Shown here one piece after another: positions 24,453 through 35,581 of a stretch of DNA of 64,000 bases (positions are counted from its first letter, which is position 1; every line of letters starts with the position of its first letter). Both the position numbers and the translations under genes were made by a program. The stretch is from Nicotiana tabacum (taxonomy: Eukaryota; Streptophyta; Magnoliopsida; Solanales; Solanaceae): contig NC_134102.1 of assembly GCF_000715075.1 (NCBI RefSeq), positions 100,834,266 to 100,898,265 of the forward strand. Direction: 5' to 3'. The notes beneath the pieces were generated by a model. That model had not been told where the DNA came from. It saw nothing but the letters and a program-made list of their open reading frames with translations, and made no database searches.

Positions 24453-27297
24453 GTCACGACCCAAAATCTCACTTGTCGTGATGGCGCCTATCTCAATACT
24501 AGGCTAGCCGATAACATCAATAACCCACGATTTCCTTTAAGTTTGAAAACATAATATTTGAATACGATACAAAAATCTTGCAAATACCAATGCAAACACT
24601 GCCAAAACCCGGTGTCACTGAGTACATGAGCATCTATACATTACAAGTCTGGAAAATACGGTCTATGATACTTTGAGATCAAATACAATAAACAAAAGGA
24701 TAGTGTAGGAGAGACAAGGTCTGAGAAATATGGCAGCTACCTTTGAATCTCCGAAAAATCAACTGTGTGAAAGAATCAACACCCATTATGTCCGGGATCA
24801 CCTGAATCTGCACACGAAGTGCAGGGTGTAGTATGAGTACAACCAACTCAGCAAGTAACAATAACAAATAAAGAACTAAAAGTAGTGACGAACTTCACAG
24901 CTAAGTCCAAATACAGTACTTTCTAACATAAAAAGGTAGGCATGCCTTCAAGTTCAACTTTTAAAACTCCACAGTAATTTTATATCAAATTTGACTGAAA
25001 CAGAAATAATGACTTTCAGAGTTTTCCAAAACAATGATATATGACAGCTGAAATGCAACAATAATGGATTCAATGCATCCTCTCAGAGTAACAGTCACTC
25101 AGTCCTCCCATTCACTCCAACCTCACAGCTATTCTTTTCTCACAATCACTTATTCCTCTCAGTCACTCAGCACTCAGGACTCGACACTGAGCACTCGCAC
25201 TCGTACTCAGTAGGTACATGCGCTCACTGGGGATGTGTATAGACTCCGGAGGGGTTCTTCAGCCCAAGCGCTATAACAATCCAATCATGGCATATAACAA
25301 TGAAACATGTTGTGGCGCGCAACTCGATCCCATAAATATCCTCACAATTTGGCCCTCGGCCTCACTCAGTCATCAACCTCTCCAGTCTCTCGGACTCAAG
25401 ATGTCATAAAAATTAGCCCAAAAATGATAATATTGTATAAATAAATAGCAATAGAGACTGAGATATGATATGAAATGAATGAACATGAGTGAGTATGAAG
25501 TAATTTAGCGGATAATTCAACATGTACACGACCTCTGTGGGTCCCTACAGTGCCAACACAAAGTCTAAACATGATTTCTAACATGATTTGTGGTTCAATT
25601 TCTCTAATACATGGAGAATGTACAAATAACAACAGATTATTCAATTACACAGTTCCATGGAATTTGACCAAGTCACAATTCCTACGGTGCACGCCCACAC
25701 GCCCGTCACCTAGCATGTGCGTCAGCTCAAGACCAATCACATAACACATAATTCAGGGTTTCATACCCTCAGGACCTAGTTTAGAACTGCAACTTACCTC
25801 AAACCGTGTAATTCTCCATTCTGCAATGCCTTTGCCTCGTGAATTAGCCTCCGAATGTCTTGAATCTAGCCACAAATAATCCGATTCAGACAATAAAAAT
25901 TATTGGAATCAATTCCATAAGAAAATAATAATTTTCCAACAAAAATCTGAAATTTAACTCAAAAATTGCATGTGGGCCCAATGTCTCTAAACCCGACATT
26001 ACAAAATCCGAAAGCCCATTCAACCACGAGTCTAACCATATCAATTTTACCAAATTCCGACCTAAACTCGACCTCCAAATCCTAAAATATTATTTTTACA
26101 TCTCTAAGTTCAAATCCCCGATTTACACCTCAAAAATATGTAATCTAGTTGGATTAATCGATGATAATTCAATATTATGGAGTAGAAATGATCACAAGTG
26201 ACTTACCTCCAGATTTTCCGTGATTTCTCGCTCAAAAATCATCTCAACCCATGTTTGGAATGTCCAAAATTGGAAAAATTACGGACCCCTCTATTTTTGT
26301 ACACTGTCCAGAGGTTCCGCACCTGCGGAATTTTTAACCGCTTCTGCGGATTTTCCTCCACTTCTGCGCTCATTATCGCTTCTGTGATCCCCCACGCGCA
26401 GGTGCGTGTCCACACCTGCGAAATGCCTTCCACATCTGCGCTCCACAGTCACCAGCCCAACCTCCGCTTCTGCGCATCCCAGTTCACACCTGCGAGCTTG
26501 CTTATGCGAGTTTCCTGTCCACTTCTACGGACCTTGCGCACCTACGATGCCCATTGCGCTTCTACGTGCTCGCACCTGCGAGCCAAGTTCCGCAGTGCAA
26601 TTGCACCAGAAGGTAGAAACTTTAGATTTTTCTTCTAAGTCCGAATTCGATCTGTTAACCCTATTAAACTCACTCGAGGCCCTCGAGACCTCAACCAAAT
26701 ATACAAATAAGTCCTAATACGTCATACGAACTTAGTCGAGCCTTCAAATCATATCAAACAACGCTAAAATTATGAATCATACCCCAATTCAAGCCTAATG
26801 AACTTTGAAACATCCAATTTCTACAAACGACGCCGAAACCTATCAAATCACGTCTGATTGACCTTAAATTTCGCACACAAGTCATAAATGACGTAACGGA
26901 TCTATTAAAATTTACACAATCAAATTCCGACCTTGATATCAAAAAGTCAACCCCCCGGTCAAACTTCCCAAAAATTCAACTTTCGTAATTTCAAGCGTAA
27001 TTCCACTACGGACCTCCAAATAATTTTTCGGACACACTCCTAAGTACAAAATCACCATACGGAGCTATTGGAATCATCAGAATTCAAATTCGAGGATGTT
27101 TACATATAAATTCATATCCGGTCAACTTTTCTAACTTAAATTTTTAATTATGAGACTAAGTGTCTCATTTCACTCCAAATTCCTTCTGGACCCGAACCAA
27201 CTAACCCGGTAAGTCATAAAATAATTGTAAAGCATAAATTGAGCAGTAAATGGGAAACATGGTTATAATAATCAAAACTAGCGGCCGGGTCGTTACA
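24452..27297 (-). repeat. 5' LTR of element B (about 2.85 kb)
   Basis: From TGTAACGACCCGGCCGC (minus strand, at 27297) to GTCGTGACA (24452). U3 array at 26310-26605, TACAAAAATAGAGGGG in the TATA slot, donors GAGGTAAGTC (about 26205) and GAGGTAAGTT (GT at 25797-25796), variant hairpin with CCCGTCACC at about 25680-25725, acceptor-like TTCGTGTGCAG (AG at 24809-24808), and a CTCAGCACTCAGGACTCG minirepeat near 25165. Confidence 0.85.
26310..26605 (-). repeat. U3 array of CGCACCTGCG / CGCTTCTGCG, element B
   Basis: The clearest example: alternating CGCACCTGCGG and CGCTTCTGCG words with spacers of 10-25 bp across ~300 bp. Confidence 0.75.
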
Positions 27298-27302
27298 CAA
27301 AA

Positions 27303-28096
27303 TCTATGGCCAAATGGGAGCTAAATATTTTCTCTCAAATCTCGCTACTTCCTATTTCTAAAGTTTTTTTTTAATTTTATTTTCCACAATATCAACGTAT
27401 ATCATGTTTAGAGAATAAAAGAATAGAACTAAATCGGTAATTCCTATTATATGTCGTTGCGGGATGTCAATTTTCCTTTTCTAATTTTATTATTTTGTTG
27501 CGCTTCACAGACGAGTCTAAGTTAAATACAAATATGTTAGAGATAATCAAATACAATAAGTGGAATGAGGGCAAATTTAGACTATTTTCAATACGTTAGG
27601 GGTATTTTTGACCCTTTTCCGTTTATACTATACTATTCTTACAAGATATATGACTTTTAACTTCAAATAATAAAATTATTATTTATATTATCAAGGGTTA
27701 ATTTGAGTAAATAAGATGTTAGTCGTGTTTTGCAATACATCACTTTGGATCCAGTTGTAAAAAGCTTTATTTGCTAATATGAGATCTGAGTAATTTAATT
27801 CAAAGTTCAAAAATATTTCTATGCAAAAACATTTTTTGTTTTCTTTTTTACACAGATTTTGTACTTTTTTCAACAAACTTCATTATAATTTGAGTTAAAA
27901 TATTATTGTGTATCCATTGATACTTTTAGAGGCCTCAAAATTTTAGAGGCCTAAGGCAAAGGCTTTAATAGCCTCGTCCTTGAGTAACTCATGCATGTTT
28001 TCATGTGATCCATGATGTCGCAAGAGATATCCGGTTAGCTAAATATTTACATTGTCTTTTTTTTAACTCTCTTTTTTTAAAGTAACTCTTGAAAGT
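27303..28096. other. Host-side sequence; from 27565 copy 1 of a duplicated segment
   Basis: From 27565 (GAGGGCAAATTTAGACTATT) to 28096 the sequence is nearly the same as 43609-44133. The duplicated block resumes after element C at 38532 and runs to about 39160. No coding frame supported. The 27303-27564 part is AT-rich and not recognised. Confidence 0.75.
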
Positions 28097-28974
28097 TGTA
28101 ACGACCCAACCGGTCGTTTCGACTTTTAGAACCCCGTTCCTCTAAATAAAACTTCCTGTATGTGTTTTAATAATTTATAACTTGCGGGGATGGTTGGTTT
28201 GGGATTTGAAAATGTTTGGGTTGAAATCGGAACACTTGGTTCCTTAAGTTGGCTTTAAAAGGCCAAGTTTGACTTTGGTCAATGTTTTGAGCAAATAGAC
28301 TCTGATTAGTATTTTGACATTTTCGGTAGGTCCGTATCGTGATTTGGGACTTCGGTGTATGCCCAGAATCAAATTACGAGGTCCCTAGCCCGAGATATGG
28401 AATTTTGATGAAAAATTAAGAGTTTAAGTTCAAATATTGACCGGATATTTAATTATGTACAAACGATCCCGGAATAGAATTTTGATGATTCCAACAGCTC
28501 TGTATGGTAATTTTGGACTTATGAGCGTGTTCGGAATTTTATTTGAAAGTTCATAGTTAAATTAGGCTTGAAATGGCTAAAAACAAGAATTTAAGTTTAG
28601 AAGTTTGACCGGGAGTTGACTTTTTGATATCGGGTTCAGAATCTAATTCCGAAAATTTTTATAGCTCCGTTATGTCATTTATGACTTGTGTGTAAAATTT
28701 GAGGTCAATCGGAGTTGATTTGATAGGTTTCGACATCGAATGTAGAAGTTGGAAATTTTAAGTTTCATTAAGCTTGAATGGGAGCATAATTTGTGATTTT
28801 AGCGTCGTTTTATGTGATTTGAGGTTTTAAATAAGTTCGTATGATATTTTAGGACTTGTTGGTATATTTGGTTGAGGTCCCAAGGGCCTTGGGTGTGTTT
28901 CGGATGGTTAACGGATCAAAAGTTAGACTTAAAACAGCTGCTACAATTTTTCCTTTCTGCTGGAAATTCTGGCC

Positions 28975-29225
28975 CAAAAATCGAGGCCAAAAAATTGAGG
29001 ACCAAAATCGAGCTCCCAAGATCGAGCTCCCAAAATTGAGCTCCCAAAATCGAGCTCCCAAGATCGAGCTCCCAAAATCGAGCTCCCAAGATCGAGGCCG
29101 AGGATCGAAGCCACGATCGAGGCCGAGGATCGAAGCCACGATCGAGGTCGAGGATCGAGGCCGAGGATCGAGAGCCATGATCGAGGACGAGGATCGAGGA
29201 TGAGGATCGAGGCCATGGATCGAGG
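28975..29225 (+). repeat. U3 tandem array ATCGAGCTCCCAAA / ATCGAGGCCGAGG
   Basis: First about six units of ATCGAGCTCCCAA(A/G), then about nine units of ATCGA(G/A)GCC with GAGG or ACG. It ends 16 bp before the TATA box. Open frames across it on both strands (PRSSS-, SSQNRAPKIELP-type) are repeat artefacts. Confidence 0.85.
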
Positions 29226-29241
29226 GCTGCCTGGGCAGAGT

Positions 29242-29249
29242 TATAAAAG
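29242..29249 (+). promoter_or_regulatory. TATA box of element C 5' LTR
   Basis: TATAAAAG within CTGGGCAGAGT-TATAAAAGAGGG. The CTG(G)RCAG lead-in recurs before the TATA slot of A, B and D. Confidence 0.7.
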
Positions 29250-29825
29250 AGGGCATTCGTCCCATTCGCCATTATTAAGAAATTGGAGCTCGAGCAGAGG
29301 CGATTTTTGATAGATTTTCAAGGAAAATACATTGGGGTAAGTGATTCTAACTTAAATTTGGTCTATAAACATAAATATATCATTGTTCTCATCACTTAAT
29401 TAGTGTTTTGAGATTGAAATTTGGAAATTTTTTAGAAATCTCATAGAAACGAATTTTTGAGATTTCGGTATCGATTCGGAGTCGAATTTGAGTGAAACTG
29501 GTATGGTTGGACTCGTAATTGAATGCGTTGTCGGATTTCATAACTTTTGCCGGATTCCGATATGTGAGCCCCACGGACGAATTTTTAGTTAATTTCGGAA
29601 TTTTTATTGAAAATGTAGTATTTCCTTATAGAATTGATTCCTATAAATTTTAATAATTTTATAGAATTATTTTTGGTGACATTCGAGCCAATCGAAGTTG
29701 GATAATCGAGAAAAAGGTCAACTAGTAGATTAAATTGGAGCAAGACGAGGTAAGTCTCTTGTCTATTCTTGTGAGGGTGAAATTACCTCATAGGTGATTA
29801 AATTAAATAATTGTTGCTAATTGTG

Positions 29826-29871
29826 GGGGCTACGTACGCACGAGGTGACGAGAGTTTGTGCGTAGCTACTA
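29826..29871 (+). promoter_or_regulatory. Conserved LTR hairpin, element C 5' LTR
   Basis: Arms GTACGCAC and GTGCGTAGC around GAGGTGACGAGAGTTT. The best-paired copy, about 80 nt downstream of the second donor. Confidence 0.6.
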
Positions 29872-30149
29872 TTAATGCTAAAGTCCGGGTAGTTTAGGAC
29901 TCAAAGCATGAATTACTTGTGTAAATTGTATTCTTTGTTTAATTAATATTATTTGATATATATATATATATATATATACATATATATTGTGAATTGTTAG
30001 ATAAAAATATTAAAGGATGAAAATCTCATATACTTGATCTTTTTTTCTGTTTAAATTAATTAATTGTTAAGAGAAATTGTTCTTCCTCCTGAATTTATCT
30101 TATAACAAATATACTCTCATTCCAGAGGTACATAAGAAAATGTCCTTCT

Positions 30150-30265
30150 TTCTTGTGGAGCGGGCCGAACGCCTTGGCAGGATAGATGCATCTATGGATC
30201 GCGCCGCACGTCCCTCGGCAGTGTACACGACACTCTGGATTGGGCTGTATGTCCTCGGCAGAAAT
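30150..30265 (+). repeat. CGGCAG minisatellite, element C 5' LTR
   Basis: Three units, each ending in a CCTCGGCAG-like word, with GGGCCGAAC, CGCGCCGCACG and TTGGGCTGTATG leads. The matching copy is at 37565-37680. Confidence 0.7.
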
Positions 30266-31115
30266 CGTGCTTAATAATAATAATCACACGATACCTTAAT
30301 CGTTTATTGTAGCTTCTGAAGCTAATTGATAAGTTAGAAATCTTTGAAATTTATTGAATTATTATTCCTGCTTGTTAAGAATTATTGTTATTCCTGTAAA
30401 TGAGACTAATTGATAAATTTGGAAATTTATTGGAATTGAAGGAATTTAATTAATATATTGAGAATTACTGCATTTGAAGGAATTTAGTTATTTCTACTGG
30501 TCAATAAAATTACTGTTAACTCTATGAATCACGTAGATATAAATATTTCTATTTCATGATTATTTAATACTATTGATCCATAGTGAGTATCAAAGTCATC
30601 CATCTCATCTCTACCTCTTCGAGATTAGGCTTGATACTTACTGGGTACACGTTGTTTTCGTACTCATACTGCACTTGCTGCACATTTTATTGTGAAGGTA
30701 CATATATGTATAGCGGCCTTGTGGGCGCAGAGGTATGGTTAAAAATTATGGGGACATAGGTGAGCTGCATTCTATATTACGATATGCAGCTAACAGAGTC
30801 TCTTTCAGAGTTATTATATTTTTCTGTCTAATTTGTATTCTGGACAGATGCTGTATTTTATTTTTAATTCCCTAGTAAATGCTCATGCACTTGTGACACC
30901 GAATTTTGGGATGATTATGGGTTACACTATATTGGAAATTTTTAAAGATATTATTACGTATTTTATAAACCTCATCTTCTGCTATTTAATTGAGGGGAAT
31001 AACTATGACTTCAAAAATATTAAAATGAGAATTTATTTATTATTTATTGTTGGTTTGTCTGACAGCGGTGTCCGGCGCCATCACGATCTTTATGGATTTT
31101 TGGGTCGTGACTACA

Positions 31116-31225
31116 TGGTATCAGAGCTCTAGGTTCACTTAGGTCTCACGAGTCATGAGCAAGTCTAGTAGAGTCTTGCTGATCGGTACTGAGACGTCTG
31201 TACTTATCTTCGAGAGGCTACAGGA
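31116..31225 (+). promoter_or_regulatory. Primer binding site and leader of element C
   Basis: TGGTATCAGAGC (31116-31127) is a perfect 12-nt complement of the initiator-Met tRNA 3' end. The leader (GGTCTCACGAGTCATGAGC, AGTAGAGTCTTGCTGATC) matches those of A and B. Confidence 0.9.
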
Positions 31226-34200
31226 CTGTTAGGAATACTTCCCTTTTTGATTCCTCATCATGCAATTTGATTCCTTTGAGGCTTATGCCTTCATTTTCTT
31301 CTTATTCAATCTTATGCGACGCGAAGCGCTTGTTATAAATTGGGGATCGAGGAAATTTTTAATGGTACTGCAGATGTAGTGCAGGATGCTTCTCCCTGTG
31401 TAATGAATTGGGCTATTGTCATCGCCTTGCGGAAGGCCGCTCTATCGTTTCAGTTCAGTATCAATACTACCTAAGGTTTTGAGATTTGGCATTGATTATT
31501 ATGACGATTTATGCATTGTTATCGCATAGTATTTATGTAATGGTAGAATGCCTGTCTATGTGTAAGGGCGGTAAACGACTTGAAATAATGTTTTTCTCAG
31601 TACATGATTTAGAGGTTCCATGTTTTATTTCCAGCAGAGAAAAGGCAATCGGACTATGAATGTTCAGGTTTGGGGTTGATGGAGTAACGAGGCTTGATAT
31701 TTTCGAGTGTGGTAGAGTTCTCAATTTTGATGTGGTGTCGTCGCCTTGTAAAATGCATTAAGGTTTGCCAGTGTTATGGTTTTTTTCAACTCGCCTTCAA
31801 GACTGGGTGTTAGGAATTTAGTATAAGGGAAGCCGTCGTTAGAGATGGGGTGTGCAGTGATTCAGGATCGAAGCAGCATTCCTAGTATTGATGTCTCGAG
31901 AAGGATGATCGTCAGAAAGGTTTAAAGCTGGTAACGAGCTATTGGTTCAAGTGCTACAAAGATAGATTTTGAGTTAAAGCAACAACTGGGCAGCGAAGGA
32001 TGAAGAAGGACATGTGGAAGGTGCCTTGCGGTGGTTAGGTTCCGAAATGGCCAAGTGTAAGAAAAAAGAAGCAGAGTAGTTGCTTAAAGGAGATGGTTGA
32101 CCAAAGTGGGAGAGTGGCAAGGTAGCATATGGATTACGTGGTAGGATAACTACACGGCTTGAGGAAAGTTTGAAGTGATTTGGGATTCATGGTGGACAGT
32201 GACTAGGTCTACGGGCTTAATTTGGAATATTGGCTGCTATATTGAGAAAGATTGGGTGTGACAGGTGGGAGTTGCTTGATATGAAGAAGGATACAACATG
32301 ACTTTGGATTGGAATGTATTGTCGCACCTTTAGTTGACGTCCATGAGGAGTGAACGGACTGGTGCAGCTGGTGAATGAGCTCAGACCCAGGATGATATAC
32401 TGATTTCGTAGTAATTGCACCCAGTGCAACGACGTTGGAATATGTCAGCATGTAATATCCACAAGTGGGTTATCTCCTGTGAGCAGGTTAGTGGTCGCGT
32501 GGTGTTGATGAAACTTCTGCGAAGAATTATACTGGCTACCCGGTAAGAGATTTATTATGTAAATGTGGCTAGTGGTTCAGAGTGTTTATTAAAGGTTAAT
32601 AGAAGGATTTCGAGAAAATTTGGAGAGTTGCGTGTGCAGGATCATGTCAACGATGAATAAAGAATCTCGTTGGATTCCGAAATTTTGTAATTGTAACTTC
32701 AAGCTAAGTGGGAGAGCCTCACCGTCTATAATTGGATTACGTAGTGTCAACTTGTGCGGTTTCTGGTTATCGGTGTATTGGTGGGTCATTACCACTAAGG
32801 AAAGAAAACATCGGTGGTAATTTGAACAAAGGATTTGGGGAATGTGTGCCATATTTGGCCTTATCAATTCATATTCAGGTTGGTGGGAAGACTCAAAGTT
32901 TATGCTTCGTGTAGATGTAATGCAAAGGGAAAGTGAGACAATCAGGTGTTTCCTTGATAAAGTGTCCATGTGCTAGCAGGGCCTTGGAGTTGATCTTGTT
33001 TGGGAACAAGTCATAGCAAGTGACTCTCGATAACGGTCCTAGTGGACTCAAAAATTTAAAGTGTGGTGTCTAAGGATCTCGAGTCCGTAGTATGGTTGAG
33101 TATCTAGCTTTTGCAGCAGATTATGAAATGGGGCTTGGAGTACTCTGCGTTATCTTCAGGTTGTGGTGTAGCATTTGAGAAACGAAAGAAAATAACTTCG
33201 GATTCATAAAAGAAGTATCAGAATGGGTGTACCAGTTTAAGATGTAAAAATGCGCACAAGGAAGAGTATGAGATTCGTGGATTTTGAAACAACGTGATCT
33301 CGTGAAATAAGGTCACTCGGGATGAGTATGGATTTGAGTTTGTGATGTAATGAATGGAGATATTATTATTTCTAAGGCAAGTTGAGAATAAATTGAGAAA
33401 AGACGGGTCAACTAACAATGGTGAAATTGGCATGATGGTGGCAATGATCAGTTCCTTTCAGCGCATTGAGTTATGCATGTGATTTGCGGTGGTATTGCGA
33501 GGCTTGACGGCTGCCGTAATTGATTTTATTTGGAGGAATTCGAGTATTAGGGAAGGTTATGTGTAGAGGGATCCCAGAAGAGTTATGGTGGTTTAGACCA
33601 CTACTTGAGGCCGGTATTTGTTTATGGATAAGAGAATGAGTTAAGAAGAAGGTTTCTATATTATGAAGTGTTTACCCTATTAGTGGTTCGTAAGTTATGA
33701 TGGAATTCTTGTACTCCTGCGCATTGGCGTGGTTAAGTGCACTAAGTAGCATGGGATTCGAAAGTTAAGGATTTAAGATTTCGGTTCGGTGTTGAGAAGT
33801 ATGTCATGAGCTCGGATGAGCAGGAAAGAGATTTAGATGTTTAAAGTAAGATGGTATTGTTTTTGGAATCATCTAAGGTTGATGTTAGGTGCAAGAGACC
33901 TTGTGTATTGATTTGTGGATTCTTGATATGCTTTACAGCATTAGTGTAACTGGTAGCATGGATGTGCAGGCTTGTTACCTGGTACGAAAGGTCGTGGGAG
34001 CGTGTCTCACAGAAAGATTGTGTAAGAGTGACATGTAGTTAATTGATTAAGTGAAGATTGAAACCAAGTATGAAGATTGTGGTAATATCGCTGATTCGAG
34101 AATTTATGCCTGGAGGGCGCTTCGTTCATTTGGTTGTCGACTGTGGAAGTATTGTTCCGGTTAAGATGGCTATTCTTGTATGTTATAGCAAAAATGGTTA

Positions 34201-35581
34201 TTATGGATACTTTAAAGGTTATTAGCCTAGTACGATGCGATTAGAATCGACTTGAGTTCTGTGGATGGATTTGAATATGAATATGGGCTCTATATCAGGT
34301 TGGATGTGTTCATTTAAGCATAAAAGCTCCCTATGGAGGAGTATTCGGGCGTTGGATGTCGTTTTGTCATCGGTTATTTCATGTAATACTATATGGTGCC
34401 GTGTGAGTTATGAAACGGCTTGATAAATTTCTTATGTGTTGAGGTCCCGCGTAGCGATGGTGTTATGTGAGCAGGATGGCTCTCGAGATTCAGATCATAT
34501 ATCGCACCTTAGTTGTGCTTGAGTTTTGTAGCGTATGGCGCTGTCGGTCCTTCCAAGGATGGTATTATGCACTTAGCGTGCTTGTGTCCGATATTCGGAT
34601 AATTTTGTGGTAATGAGCATTCTAGCTCGGTAAGTATTTCCTTATAGATTCTTTTTGTGCGGATCGGGTGGCACGCCGCCACATGTATGTTGTTTGGATC
34701 GGGTTGCACGCCACAACGGTACCATGTGTGGATCGGGTTGCACGCCGCAGCAGTGTGATGTTGTGTACTGTCCCCTATATTCTATTTTGTGTGTTTGTGT
34801 CCCATTTTCTGAGGAAGGTTCATGGCACCTTTTCAGTTGTCTAATTAGTCAAGTGGGTTGAGTAATCCTTTCCAGAGTTCGTTTTTCTTATGTATCGCAA
34901 TCGGGTCCGTAGCTTATTAGCTCATTGTGGCGTCATATGAGGCTTTTTGATCGTGTCTGAGGTGGTTTATTGCCTGAGCAGCTTATACTTGGTGAGACGA
35001 GATTATTGGATTCGGGATCAGTGCGATCAGATTATATGAAGTGTAATAAAGAGCAAATACCATTATTTGGTTATAATGAGGCAATGCTTCTTGTCAGAAG
35101 GAGAAACTCAATAATTGTTGACTCGGCAGTTGGTTATGAATTTCTATACATTTCTTCCATCGTGGAAGTATTTCAAGAGTTGGAACATGACTTATATGTA
35201 TCATGAGGTGTGTAGTGAACATCATATTCGTGGAATTTTGGCTATTGTTATCGGAGGATGTTATTATAGTCATGTGAATGATGCGGTGCATGGTCTAAAT
35301 TCAACAAAGGTATGCAATCATGTATTGGTGCACCGTGTAGTGATTGATACGACATTCATAGGTTGGAAACAGACATAGTGGAGAATTCTAGATGTTAGAA
35401 TTGGGCTCTAAGGCTTATTTGCCTAAATAAAGGGGAGAATTTTCAGATTGGCTCGAGTTAATGTGCTCAACTGGGTGTGGTAGCATGGGTAGGTGCACGA
35501 GGTGTTAAACAATAATTTTGGATAACTCTAGAACACTCCTTAGCACGTTCGAAAACGAACGTATATTTAAGTTGGAGAGAT
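31128..35581 (+). other. Non-coding interior of element C
   Basis: No gag, protease, RT or IN motif in six frames; open frames are 60-126 codons and unrelated to each other. Only the sequence shared with element A gives it meaning: similar blocks lie throughout in the same order. The frame at 32732-32914 (STCAVSGYRCIGG...) is also open in A. Minisatellite at 34663-34755. The 3' end has GTTGGAGAGAT, a purine tract, before the LTR. Confidence 0.75.
34663..34755 (+). repeat. Interior minisatellite of element C (three units)
   Basis: Three units with GGATCGGGT(G/T)GCACGCC and CACATGTATG-like spacers; five units in element A. Confidence 0.75.

Larger units (their letters stand above)
11936..27297 (-). 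mobile_element. Gypsy element B, gag-coding, deleted and split by element A
   Basis: Bounded by TGTCA (11936) and TTACA (27297), the reverse forms of ...TGACA and TGTAA..., with a perfect 5-bp target duplication CAAAA at 11931-11935 and 27298-27302. In element order: 5' LTR 27297-24452, primer site, gag start at 24252, gag interrupted by element A (14167-23989), rest of gag and the first part of protease (14166-12830), then directly a remnant of the 3' LTR (12829-11936). RT, RNase H, IN and the U3 side of the 3' LTR are gone, apparently through one deletion at about 12829. Chromovirus type by its gag. Confidence 0.9.
28097..31112 (+). repeat. 5' LTR of element C (about 3.02 kb)
   Basis: TGTAACGACCCAACCGGTCG to GGGTCGTGACT. 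The U3 array here is of a different kind (ATCGAGG/ATCGAGCTCCC, 28975-29225). TATA box TATAAAAG at 29242-29249. Donors GGGGTAAGT (GT 29337-29338) and CGAGGTAAGTC (GT 29750-29751), hairpin 29829-29869, CGGCAG repeats 30150-30265, acceptor slot near 30691-30697 (TGTGAAG, changed from TGTGCAG). Confidence 0.9.

Noticed and set aside
26310..26605. CRISPR-like regularly spaced short repeats
   Set aside because: Words are ~10 bp, degenerate and irregularly spaced, in a plant LTR; no cas genes and no direct-repeat structure.
28849..29272. Open frames of 90-138 codons rich in PRS/SSI on both strands (also 36334-36711)
   Set aside because: Caused by the ATCGAGG tandem array in the U3 of element C; open in multiple frames on both strands.
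32589..32969. 126-codon minus-strand frame in the interior of C
   Set aside because: Antisense to the interior; not conserved as a frame in element A and no recognisable motif.
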